Shown piece by piece: positions 43,825 through 54,159 of a stretch of DNA of 64,000 bases. Under the pieces are notes generated by a model. The model was not told the origin of the DNA, ran no database searches, and saw nothing but the letters and a program-made list of their open reading frames with translations. The translations under genes were made by a program, and so were the position numbers. The stretch comes from Sporothrix humicola (lineage: Eukaryota; Ascomycota; Sordariomycetes; Ophiostomatales; Ophiostomataceae): NCBI GenBank assembly GCA_021396245.1, contig WNYE01000085.1:62001-126000 (forward strand). Reading direction: 5' to 3'. How positions within the stretch are numbered: the stretch's first letter is position 1; each line of letters opens with the position of its first letter.

Positions 43825-44535
43825 TTACAGGGACTGCTTGATGTAGTCGAGCAGAAGAGGGCCGACACGCGAAGCAATGATCTTGTCGCCGTCGAGGTTG
43901 GGGTGGACACCGTCGCGCAGATCGCTCGAGGGGAAGCCCGTGTTGCAGTCGGCAATGACAATGGGCGAGTCGGTGCTGTTGAGGCCCGAGGCCCACGAGG
44001 GAATGGCCTTGTTGATGTTGACAATGCCGGCGCTGGACAACGGCAGCGGGATGACCTGGTCGACAATGATCTTGATCTTGGGGTTGGCGGCCCGGGCCAC
44101 AGTCACAATCTTGGTGTATGCGGCCATGATATCGGCGGTCGTGTGGCCGCGGACGACGTCGTTGGTGCCCAGCATGAACATGACAATGTCGGCGGGCGTG
44201 CTGGCCATCCACTTGGTGATGTAGCTGTTGGCAATGTCGATGGCCAACCAGCCCGAGTGGCCCTCGTGGTGCTGGTCCCAGTCGGCCGTCTTCGGCTTGC
44301 AGTTCTGCGGGTTGCTCTTCTGCGAGCCGACATACTCGACCTTGTCGGCATAGCCAGCATCGGCGATCATGTCCCAGACGAGGGCGCGCCAGCAGGTGAT
44401 CTCCGTGATACTGTCGCCCAGGGGCATGATGCGGAGCTTGCCAGCGGCGGCAGCCTCAGTGGCGAGCTCAGCAGGCGCAGCAATGGCCGAGCCAAGGAAG
44501 GCCGCGGCGGCCAGGAGCATGGAAGGTGCGTGCAT
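43825..44535 (-). CDS. Secreted SGNH hydrolase, carbohydrate esterase family 3 (acetyl xylan esterase-like)
   Basis: An intronless ORF of 236 aa. Residues 1-20 form a signal peptide ending near AIAAPAE. The four SGNH blocks are present in order: block I MPLGDSITE with nucleophile Ser42; the Gly block in EGHSGWLAIDI; block III MLGTNDVV with its Asn; and block V DLRDGVHPN with the catalytic Asp and His near the C-terminus. Spacing and the HSGW motif fit CE3, whose characterised members remove acetyl groups from xylan outside the cell. Length is typical for a stand-alone CE3 domain, with no carbohydrate-binding module. It is the first of four minus-strand metabolic genes between 43.8 and 54.2 kb. 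The substrate is inferred from the family. Confidence 0.9.
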   Translation of the reverse strand: MHAPSMLLAAAAFLGSAIAAPAELATEAAAAGKLRIMPLGDSITEITCWRALVWDMIADAGYADKVEYVGSQKSNPQNCKPKTADWDQHHEGHSGWLAIDIANSYITKWMASTPADIVMFMLGTNDVVRGHTTADIMAAYTKIVTVARAANPKIKIIVDQVIPLPLSSAGIVNINKAIPSWASGLNSTDSPIVIADCNTGFPSSDLRDGVHPNLDGDKIIASRVGPLLLDYIKQSL

Positions 44536-47104
44536 GATGATGGTGACGAAGGGGGGAAATATTATTAACCAAGGAGAACGGAATTATAACAGGATAGAGA
44601 AAGCCGGATCCAAAAGGAGCGAAGGAGCAAAAACGAGAGACGATACGATCGAAAAGTCGGAAATCCGTCAAACAAAACAAAACCACGAAACACAAGAATC
44701 ACCGTCCAGAGGGAACAGCGGCTATTTCTATACTCGAGAGGCACAACCAGTGGACAATTCGAGTCAGACACCGGTAAAGACGGACAACGGCATACAGCCT
44801 ACGGCGGTTGCTGCGACTATTTTTATTCTGCGGTCTCTCCTATTTCCCTTCTTCCCTATCCCCAACTTATTTTTGTGTTGCCTGTTTCTTGTTTCGGACT
44901 CTCCTGCAAGTCCTTCCAGGAACCAAAATTAGATTGGGCACATTTATAAACACGAATATACCGTGTATACCGTGTAAGTCGTCCCCTTCCCCCCTTTCTA
45001 GAACGCCGTGCTCAATGTGGCGACAGTGCTGCATCGTGGCCCGGCGGGAGACACCGGACAATATATTGTTTGTGGTGAGGAGACTGGCCAAAAGACAAGG
45101 GCAGCACGTTTATTGTGCCTGGGCCGGTGATGTTCGTATTAACGTGTTCATATTGGCGGGCTCATATTGCAGTACTGTTATTGTGCTCCAGCAATTGCAG
45201 CACTGATATTGTTGTTCGTGATATATTATCGACACGCCAAAACAAGCCAATTTCAATATAGCCTTATGTCGGCCCCTCTGCGCAGATTCGCTCTCGGTCT
45301 CTTCTGACCACTCCCCATTCGAGGATAATCGACCAGTCTTCCGGGATAAATGAGATCCCAGCAGCGGCATCCCTGTTCGCCCGCGCATTCTCCCGCCCGG
45401 CGGCAAATTCCACTTTACGACGCACAATAATGTCAGTCTCTCTTATTCCTTGGCTTTCTTAACGGTCTGCTATTCTCAACAAAAGACGGGTGTCCTGTGC
45501 ACGCCTGCGTTGCATCTCCTGACAAGTGTTTGGTCCGCTGTATAGTGGCAAGTGCGATATAGTGCATAGCAGGCGGGATAGTGGCATAATGGATATATAC
45601 TGATTGAGAGGGAACCACTATCCGGAGCAGCGGGGCCGGACGCAAACAAGGTGCGGAAAAGACGCGCCAGAGGCGAAGAGCGATGACGGAGGACATTATG
45701 ACTGAAGCGATGCCATAATATTGGAGAGGCGCGACAAGGCATGATGATCGGAGGCAGAAACAAACAAAACAAACAAAAGAAGCAAAAGAAGTCGAAAGAA
45801 CAATTCTGGAAGCGGCCTTCTAGAAACGACAGAACACAAAAAGAATACGGAACAAAGTTCGAACGCATGAATTTGAGTTTTCCAGAAGTTATGGAGATCG
45901 CTCAGATATAGCAAAAGGAGAGCACGTTCCCAGCAACAACCGTCGAGCACGGTCCAATCCAGGACGACTTGCTGGGGGTTCCGAGATCCGAAATCAGATA
46001 ATGGGGCTCGTCTACAGGAGCAGAATACAAGATACGAGATGCGGCGAGTGCACATCCTGTCTATTTTAATGGGAAAATTCCACAACAAACGGTACAAAAT
46101 ATACAAAAGCACAAAAAGCTCGAGGTATACCGAACATCGCAATATGGGTCCGCGGGTTCCTACAGCGCTTCTAATCAAGTCGATATACGGAGCGCAGGCC
46201 GGCCGACGCCTTGACGGTCCAAGGGAACCAGAGACAGGAAAGGGGAAGGGAGAGACAGATCCAGGCACGGGACGAGATGTCAGAAAGAAACGGACAGGGA
46301 CGGAGACAGAGACAGAGACATAAACACTGAAAGAGAAAGGAGGCAAACCTCCCAAGGCACGAGGCATGAGGCACGACGTGATAATATGGGACAGAATAGA
46401 TTATCCGAGTGGAAGCCAGCCAATACGATATGCAGCATCGTCGACTTCCCCGTTGTTGAGTCCACAGCCTGCATATCTCCCCACGGGGACTCCTCAACAA
46501 CAAGGTTATCTCCTCCTGCGTACTCCTCACTCCTTCTTCTTTCGTCAAGGAATGATCCCCTCGGATAGTAGACCGGCACCGGTTCCTTGCACCTTCTTGG
46601 CGTCTCTGGTCCTCCTTCGGCTGTCCTTAGTTCAGTCCAATATAGAGACAACCTCGTCGTCGACGAATGAAATGTTGAGGGACATGAGAGAAAATCAAAA
46701 GGACAGGAGAAACAGAAGGGAACAAAATCAAGACGGACAGACGCCGCCTTTCCATGTCCCACGAGGGGGTGCATTGATGACTTTCGGGGAAAAGGAACGA
46801 GTGTGTCCGCCGAAAAGGAGAAAGGAAGGAGGAGAGACAGCAGCACAATTATACAGCACTCAGCACTTAGCACTCCTGTAAACAAACAACGGAGAGTCAT
46901 TGTTGCCTTGTTTGGCTACCTGGTCGACGACGATAGTGCTAGATCAGGACAACAAGGCCTCGGATGAATCGGTGCCGGATAGATCGGGGGAGATCAAGTC
47001 AGATCAGAAAAGCCCATGGATAGAATGAGAACGGGGGACAAGAAGCGAGAGGCCTGTGAAAAGCCTAGAGAATAAACACCAGAAGAATAAGGGGTGCCAG
47101 CCCC
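44536..47104. other. Intergenic region between the CE3 esterase and flavocytochrome b2 genes
   Basis: About 2.6 kb without a supported gene. It includes the CE3 promoter side, with a TATA-like TTTATAAA at about 44944, and the 3' end of the flavocytochrome gene near 47100. A short AGACAG/AGACAGAG tract lies near 46300. Long open frames on the minus strand at 45696-46900 are CT/AG compositional artefacts without domains. Confidence 0.45.
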
Positions 47105-48631
47105 CTACAGTTTTGGCCGCTCAATGTGAGCGCCAAACTCGCTGAGGTCTAGGTACCGCTCGTCCAGCTGGGCCACGTCGGAAACGCCCAGCAGCCGCAG
47201 CGTCGTCTGGATTTCGTCGCTCAGAATCTGCACTGCCTTCAGCGCTCCAGCAGTACCATAGGCGCTCAGGGCATACAAGAACGCGCGGCCTAGGCCAACA
47301 GCACGAGCCCCCAGGCACAGCGCCTTCACCACGTCGGTGCCTCGCATAATGCCGCCGTCGACATAGACGGGCACAAGATCAAGACCCTGGGGTGCCCGTC
47401 GTCGAATGTCGAGCAGTGTCTGCACGCTCGTCGGTGCATAGTCAAGCTGCCGGCCGCCGTGGTTCGAAAGATAGATGCCGTCGACAAGTCGTTTCCCACT
47501 CGAGTCAACCTGCTGCGTCGCCAGCACGGCATCTTCGGCCGTCTGAATACCCTTGAGCAGAAGAGGGTGCTCGTGGCCCCAGCACGTTCGGATCCACGGC
47601 AAGTCAGACCACGCAAACGTAACGTTGTGTGCTGCCCGCAGCGTCCCAGCTTCCCGTCCAGGAAGAGGAGGCAGCTCTCCTTCGTCGTTTTCGTCGTCCC
47701 CCTTCGTCCCAGTCCCATCACCGACACCTCCCTCCTCTACCGTTGCCAGAGCCTGGAACTGGTCGTCGTCGTCGCGCTTCCCAATGACTGGCGCGTCCAC
47801 CGTCACAACCAACGCCTTGTACCCTGCCGCCTTGGCCGCCGCAATCAGCTTCTCGGCGTCCTTCTTGACACGCGGGATGTACAGCTGGAAGAACATGCTG
47901 CCGCCGCGCTTGTGCCGGTCGCCGTAAAACTCGGCCGCAATGTCCGCCGCCGCCACCGAAGCATACGTGCTCACGCACTGCGCAATGTCCATCCGCGCCG
48001 CCGTCCGCGCCAGACACAGCTCGCCGTCCGGGTGCCCGAAGCGGGCGTGTGCTGCCGGCGCAATAAAGATCGGAAGGCTGCTGTCGAAGCCCATGACATT
48101 GGTGCGCATCCTGGGTGTGGCGCCAACGTCCAGAAGCACGCGCGGGCGCAGACCAATGCGTGACCAGTCCCGCCGGTTGCGGTCCCGTGAATACCGCGTC
48201 TCGGCGCCGCTGTGGTAGTAGGCGGCCGCTCGAGGGGACAGCTTGACGGCGGCGACTTCGGCAAGGTCCTCGAGGGACATGCACGCAGAGAGGGGGAGTA
48301 TTGTGGGTGGTGGTGTTGTCATCGTGGGCACTGAGGATGTTGAGGGCACTGAAAGAGACCTTGTCGCCACAAGGGCGGAGGAAGGAACAGAAGGTGGTAG
48401 AAGACCGGTGACTGGGCCGAAATGTTTCTCCTTGGGCAGAGAGTCGATCGTGCCCGGCGCGTGCAGCGGTTCGTACTCGGCCGTTGCGTCACGTCCGGCA
48501 AACCGAAGAATGGAACGCGCGCCGCCCGGATGCTCGTCCAGAAAATCGGTCACGTCGTAGGCCTTTCCGGACACAATCACCCAGCACGACGACCGCGAGT
48601 TGTGCGTTGCGACGTCGGCGGCGGACGGCAT
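47105..48631 (-). CDS. Flavocytochrome b2-type FMN-dependent alpha-hydroxy-acid dehydrogenase (L-lactate dehydrogenase, cytochrome)
   Basis: An intronless ORF of 508 aa. The N-terminal cytochrome b5 domain (about 1-78) has heme ligands His34 (DEHPGG) and probably His57 (PLHAPGT). The FMN barrel follows, with IAPAAHARFGHPDGE, LYIPRVKKDAEK and a catalytic YLSNHGGRQLDYAP motif (His about 391, Arg about 394). YVDGGIMRGTDVVKALCLGARAVGLGR binds the FMN phosphate. This fusion is that of yeast Cyb2, which oxidises L-lactate to pyruvate and passes electrons to cytochrome c. Unlike Cyb2 there is no mitochondrial presequence, since the b5 domain begins at residue 1. The C-terminus is PKL, a weak resemblance to a peroxisomal PTS1. 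A related 2-hydroxy acid is an alternative substrate. A short acidic insert (residues about 300-315) lies in the barrel. Confidence 0.93.
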   Translation of the reverse strand: MPSAADVATHNSRSSCWVIVSGKAYDVTDFLDEHPGGARSILRFAGRDATAEYEPLHAPGTIDSLPKEKHFGPVTGLLPPSVPSSALVATRSLSVPSTSSVPTMTTPPPTILPLSACMSLEDLAEVAAVKLSPRAAAYYHSGAETRYSRDRNRRDWSRIGLRPRVLLDVGATPRMRTNVMGFDSSLPIFIAPAAHARFGHPDGELCLARTAARMDIAQCVSTYASVAAADIAAEFYGDRHKRGGSMFFQLYIPRVKKDAEKLIAAAKAAGYKALVVTVDAPVIGKRDDDDQFQALATVEEGGVGDGTGTKGDDENDEGELPPLPGREAGTLRAAHNVTFAWSDLPWIRTCWGHEHPLLLKGIQTAEDAVLATQQVDSSGKRLVDGIYLSNHGGRQLDYAPTSVQTLLDIRRRAPQGLDLVPVYVDGGIMRGTDVVKALCLGARAVGLGRAFLYALSAYGTAGALKAVQILSDEIQTTLRLLGVSDVAQLDERYLDLSEFGAHIERPKL

Positions 48632-49190
48632 GGGTCGTGATCGTGGTGAGTAGTGGGCTGTATTAATCGTAGGATCGTTGCCGTGTTGACTTGGACTGCT
48701 TCGGTCTTTTTTTGCTTGTGTGAGCCAGTTGGTCGTTTTTATTTCTCTTTTTTTTTTTATTCCCCTTGGGAAAGAAAATTCTCAAACACACTCCTCCCCT
48801 TCTCCTCTTTGTCGTCTTCGACCTCCGCATCGGCAATGCCACCATGCAGGCTGTTGAATACGCCATCTCCGGCTTACTGGCTTTGTCTAAGCCCACAACC
48901 ACAACCCTGCAAGTCGCCGTATCAGAGGGCGGGCCCCCGTTCCCGGTGCGGAGTCCCTGCATAAGCTATCATCGGAGCATCGCGTAAAATGAAAGCGAAC
49001 AAATCAAAATGCTTCAAAATCCAAGCGATCCAATTATTTTGTGGAAAATGGGGGGTAGAGAAAATAAATATAAGCATTAAAAAATATTCAAGAATAGAAA
49101 ACTAAGAAAACAACAGAAATTATCCCAAATCAATATGGCCAAGCATATCGCCTCACCTCTTTTCTGTCATCATTTATTTCTCCCACTATC
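48632..49190. other. Spacer between the flavocytochrome b2 and tannase-family genes
   Basis: The part from 48632 to 48960 holds the flavocytochrome promoter and leader. The part from 48990 to 49190 is AT-rich and presumably the 3' region of the minus-strand tannase-family gene. No gene is visible. Confidence 0.45.
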
Positions 49191-50987
49191 TTAGTACACA
49201 GGCAGACGGAAGGCGCTCAGGTCGTAGGTGAAGCTTGCCACGGATGACTCGCTCTCGACACACGTAAAGTTGGCGCCGTCGTTCTCCCACAGCGGACGCA
49301 GTGGCCAGCGGCAGAGCGTGTCAATCTCGCCCGTGCCCGCCAGCGTATCCGGGGCCACGTTGTTCTCAACCCAGTCGATCAGCGTCTGCAGCGACGTCTG
49401 CGGCCACGGTCCGTTGGGCTGGTACGAGTTGGTCGAGCAGTGGCCGGCGCCGGGCACCAGGTACAGGCGGTAGAACTCATCCATGGACGCCGTGGCATTC
49501 TCGACCGTCTGGCCCGCAAAGGTAATGTTCCGCACCGACTCCCAGTAGCGCACCGACGACGCCGTCGGGACCGAATAGTCCTGCTCGCCGTGGAAATGGA
49601 TGGCCTTGCCACCGGCAGCCTTGAAATCCGTGAGATCGGGGTACGTCGTCTGTAGGATGTCGCCGTACACGTTCATCGACTCCACCATCCATTCCTTGAG
49701 CGTGTCGTAGGTCACATTGTTGAGGTTGTCCAGGTTGTCGGCCTGCACCTTGTCGAGGAAGTGCGCGACCCAGATGCCGCCGAGACCGCTGACGGAGAGG
49801 CCCCAGGAGTCGCTCGTTGAGTTGTAGGCCGCCGTAAGGTCGTCAAACGAGGATCCCGGCTGGTAGCTAAAGTAGACGAGGTTGCCGTCCGAGTCGTGCA
49901 GACCAGCCCAGTAGGCACGTACCAGAGTAATGGCCTCGGCTGTGATGTTGCCCTCCTGTGCAGGCGTGGCGGATGAGCCAAAACCACCACCCGCAGATGC
50001 TGCACACGAGTAGGCCGTGCCGACCATGCCGTCGAGATCGAGGTTGTCGAGGCACAGGTCAGAACGGGAGATTACACCATCCGTCTTGCCGTCGAGCGGG
50101 TCGCAGCTGGCAATGGTGAGGTTCATGATCTTCTGCAGCTCACAGCTGGTGGGATAGTAGCCCTGTGTCTGCTCTATGACACCACCCGTCAGATGGTTGA
50201 CCTGCTGCTGTGCCCAGCGGAACGCAGGGGCACCCACGGCAATGCCGTCAAACTGGTCAGGGTAGCGCTGGACCTGGCTCCAGCCCTCGCGGCCGCCTTC
50301 GGAGCAGCCCTGGTAGTACGAGTAGATCTTGGTACTGTCCGACACATTGTAGATATTGCGGGTCAGCTGTTTGCCGATTGTTGCCAGTTCGTGGTGGGCC
50401 TGGTAGCCAAACATGTATGTGGCCTGCCAGTTGACTGTGCCGTTCTCGATCAGGGCAACTTCGCTGAACTCGTTGTTGAAGCTGCCGAAACCACCATCCG
50501 TCAAGCCGCCGACACTTTGAGACGGCTATGTTAGTAAAGGAAAAATATCATGCAGGGCAAAGGTCTGGAAACAAACTCACCCTCCAACAATGACACCCGT
50601 AGGAATGCTTAACGAGCCCGAGTTAATGGCCCAGCCACCGCCGCCAGTGGAGACATAGCGGTTCTGGAACTGGCCTGGTGCGGGCAGCCAGTACTGCACG
50701 TGGACGATATCGCCATCAAGGCCGTCGTGCGAGTAGGCAAACGTGACGTTGCAGTAGTCAAAGGTGCTCGTGGGGTAGAAGACAGACGACGCAGTGAAGT
50801 TCGTCACCAGCTGGGCCGTAACAGACGTGGTGTCAATGGTCACGCCCTGGACAGCATCCAGAGGCAAGGCTGAGGCGGCGTAGTCAGAGGAGCATATGTC
50901 GCCCAACGAGGCTGTCGCCAAAACGGCTCTGACGGCGGAGAGCAGCAGCACGGCTGAGGCCGCGGAGCCACGGAGAGTAGAGTGCAT
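49191..50987 (-). CDS. Secreted tannase / feruloyl esterase family protein
   Basis: Two exons, 50987-50581 and 50514-49191, give 576 aa. The 66-nt intron has a GTGAGT donor and CTAAC branch site and uses an AAAG acceptor at 50515, giving GG|T GTC. An earlier TAG lies only four bases from the branch site and would lead to a stop. Residues 1-25 form a signal peptide. Fungal tannase hallmarks are VSTGGGGWAINSG, the nucleophile motif YYQGCSEGGREG (Ser207), the calcium-site-like DPLDGKTDGVISRSDLC, and GAGHCS with the catalytic His near 491. Cysteines next to Ser and His form the CS-D-HC arrangement that disulfide-links the triad. Family members cleave gallate esters (tannase) or feruloyl esters of arabinoxylan, and sequence reading alone does not settle which. 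Several Asn-X-Ser/Thr sites are present. Confidence 0.92.
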
Positions 50988-52512
50988 CTTGGCAGCAGTT
51001 AGTGAACAGTATCAATGATAGATGAGGAGGCAATCAGGGGTCAAGTTAAATATTGTAAAGGTGAACGGCCAAGCTCAATGGATGGGGAGTGAAGCTTGGG
51101 GTATATTTTCTTAGCAAAGAAACGGATGGTCCGCAACTTAAGTATTGATCGACGGGGTGTTGATGCTTCCGTCAACGAAAGCAAAATCGCAACGTGGGCT
51201 GCCTTCTCAACCATTCCCAGAGAAGATCGGCAGGCGGCCGTCGACCGGGACGATGGAGGCAATGAAGCCGGAAAATGAGGGGATCGTGCAGCAAGCGTTT
51301 TCATCTTTTCATGGAGGAAAACTTGCATGGCTTTGGAGGCAGTGAACGTCATGCGTGGAGAACAAGGCTAGGAACAAGCTAGGATCGAGCTCAATGCCGT
51401 GTGAATGCCGTGCGGAGAACAGGGACGGCGTGGGCGGAGTGCGACACTGGGTCCATGGTCGGCAGGCTAAACACGACCCGATAGGCTGGCGGGGACAAAT
51501 CTGGCGACAGGGACCACATGTTAGCGATGGAGTAAGGCCGAGAAGAAACATAAAAACGACACAAGAACAGTGGGAAAAGGCAAGAATAAGGAGCCAGAAC
51601 TTGAAATGGAAATAAACGAAACGAGGCACAAAATTAACCAAAGCATTGCCTTATAGTGCAGACTGGCCTTTCTTGTTGAAGCTCAAAGATTCAGGGATTG
51701 TTGTTCCGCATTGGCGTTTGTCGTTTCGATCTGCATTTGATAAATGGACCTTGATATTATGTCCGCGTAAGCGCAGACCAGGGCCGGGAAAACGTTTGAA
51801 AAGAAAAGAATAAAGGTTCAAGGATCGAAATGTGACTCCGTTAACACCGCTTAAGCTTGATGAGTTTGATTGGGAACGGCAAGGATGTCGGGCGAAGAAA
51901 ATATGAGAGACCAAGCGAATTGGACAGATGACGCGTAACCTAGGCTTGCCATGGTCGGCTTAAGTCGTAAGGCCGAGAAGGCTACACCACAGCCCTGGAC
52001 GATCATGCGTAATCTTTGGATGATAATTGCAGCCCTGTCGATATCAAAGGCTGTGACAAAAGTAAAGAGAAATCTGACAAGGGAAACATATGGAAGAATC
52101 TCAAACCTAGCGTTTTTTCGGCGACGATCGGGGCTCCTACAATGAGTTATTTGTAGAGGTTCGTCGCTAGTGGAGATGCGGGTCCTTCGATGTTGGGGAG
52201 GAATTGGATCCAGTAGTTGACGCAGGCTGTTGTCGATCGTTGGCGATATCGCGGAAATCGAAAAGAATATGGCAAAACAAAAGATGCGAGAGTTAAGCGA
52301 GGGAAAAGCACAAAATAAAAAAGGGGTAAATTCTGCTAAGACATAATACAACAAAGTAGGAAGGCACGCGCTCCTGCTCCAAACATCGTCACACATCATG
52401 GAAGGAAGCACCCAGACGGTCAAGACGGCGATAATTACACAATACACGTGATTCAAGCTCTTGCCATCTTTTGTTGTTTACCTATCCCGTAGCCCTTCGT
52501 GTCAGGAGTATC
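50988..52512. other. Spacer between the tannase-family and aldehyde dehydrogenase genes
   Basis: About 1.5 kb, moderately AT-rich, holding the tannase promoter on its left and the 3' end of the aldehyde dehydrogenase gene on its right. No gene or repeat was supported. Confidence 0.45.
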
Positions 52513-54159
52513 TCAGTTGGCCAAATACAGCACCTGGATATCACAATACTGCTTCAGGCCATCGACGCCGCCCTCCACACCCAGGCCCGACCACTTGTGC
52601 CCACCGAATGGCGCCGACGGATGTGACATCATATGCGTGTTGACCCACACATTGCCAGCCTCGAGAAGCCGTGCGACTTCGGCGGCATGCGCAAGATTGC
52701 CAGACCAGACCGACGCGCCCAGGCCGAGACGCGTGTCGTTGGCACGGCGCAGCACGTCTGCCTCGTCGGACCACTTGAGCAGCGGCACAATGGGGCCAAA
52801 AGCCTCCTCAACGACGACACGGGCGCTGTCTGGCGGGTTGTCGACGACGACGGGGCGTACAAAGAAGCCCTTGCCAGCAGCGGCTGTGTCTGTAGCCGAA
52901 TCGAGCGTGCTTCCTCCGCCGACGACATCGAGCTTTGTGTCGCGCACATCGGCCAGTAGAGTCTGTACGTGGCGGTACTGCATCTCGGTCGTGAGCGGGC
53001 CCATGAACGGAGGAGCGGCCGTGTCCTTGTTTTCTGCGTCTGTTGTGTTTGCCCCCAAGAAACCGTCGCCATAGACAAGCGCATTGGCCGTAGCGACAAA
53101 GGCGTCGCGGAATGCATCATAAATGTCTGCATGGACGTACACGCGCTTGATGCTGATGCAGATCTGGCCCGTGTTGAAGAAGCACGACTGGGCCAGCGTG
53201 GCGGCAGTCTTGGCCACATCAGGAACGTCGGGAAACACGATGGCGGCGTCGTTGCCGCCCAGCTCGAGGGTCACGCGCTTCAACGTGCGGCTGCAGCTCT
53301 CCATGACACGCTTTCCCGTGGCCACAGAGCCCGTAAAGCTGACCTTGTCGATACCCGGATGTTCAGTCAGCCAGGGCCCGAGCCGGTCGTCGCCGCTAAG
53401 GCCTTGAACGACGCCGGGCGGGAAGAACTGCTGCGCCAGCTCGACCATCTTGAGGTTGGCACACGGCGTAAAGGGCGAGGGCTTCATGATGAATGTGTTG
53501 CCGGTCATTATGGCCGCCGACAGTTTGAGAGCGGCTGTAAAGGTTAGCACGGGGGCGTGTTACGAGGTGACAGCTGGGCGAAAAACACAAACATACCAAG
53601 ACCGACAGGAACTAGACTAAAGGTCAGTAAATATACTATATTCTGTCACCCACGCCTTCTCCCATCCTCACTTACAATTCCACGGCACAATGCCGCACGC
53701 GACGCCGAGCGGCGTGTACCGCTTGATAACAGTCTGGCCACCGCTGGCCTTATCGTCTGCGACGACGTCGTCCTTGAGCTCCAGCGCCGCCGTCTTCTTG
53801 AGCCGGTCAGCCGTCGTTGCCACCTCCATGCGCGTCAGGGCCAGCGGCCGCCCTTGCTCGCGCGTCAGCATCGTCGCAAATCCCTCGAGATTGGCGGCCA
53901 GTCCGTCCGCATAGGCCTCGAGGGCAGCGCGACGTTCAGCGTGAGGAACACGGCGCCATGTCTCGAATGCCTTGCGCGAGGCCTGGACAGCACGGTCGAC
54001 GTCGGCCTCAGTCGATACAGGCACCTCGGGGTTGGCCTCGAGAGTCGAAGGGTTGGTGCTGTGGCGCGTGGCGTCGGTCGTTGTCTTCTGGCCGTCTATG
54101 ATGTTGTAAAAGGTAGTGAAGTCAAGCAAGGCCGGAGCCGTCGTCGCTGTAGCGGCCAT
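52513..54159 (-). CDS. NAD(P)-dependent aldehyde dehydrogenase
   Basis: Three exons, 54159-53676, 53611-53597 (a 15-nt microexon) and 53534-52513, give 506 aa. The microexon supplies the codons completing PWNFPVGLAALKLSAA, the start of the conserved ALDH core. Both flanking introns (64 and 62 nt) have GTAAGT/GTATGT donors and phase 1 joins. Catalytic features are the general base Glu257 (VTLELGGND) and nucleophile Cys292 (FNTGQICIS). The NAD-binding stretch has MKPSPFTP and FTGSVATGK, and the C-terminal signature includes EEAFGPIVPLLKW and APFGGHKWSGLG. The enzyme oxidises aldehydes to acids, probably in the cytosol because no targeting peptide is seen. The specific aldehyde cannot be read from sequence. 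An aromatic aldehyde released after feruloyl-ester cleavage is one possibility given the neighbouring gene, but this is a guess. Confidence 0.94.
53597..53611 (-). other. 15-nt microexon of the aldehyde dehydrogenase gene
   Basis: TTCCTGTCGGTCTTG on the minus strand is flanked by CTAG and GTATGT. Joined in phase 1 on both sides it encodes the F-P-V-G-L of the conserved PWNFP motif. A competing TAG acceptor five bases upstream would bring in a TAG stop, so only the downstream acceptor is productive. Confidence 0.9.

Noticed and set aside
45696..46900. Overlapping minus-strand frames of about 200 codons
   Set aside because: Composition artefact with Leu/Ser/Phe/Arg runs, no domains and no splice partners.
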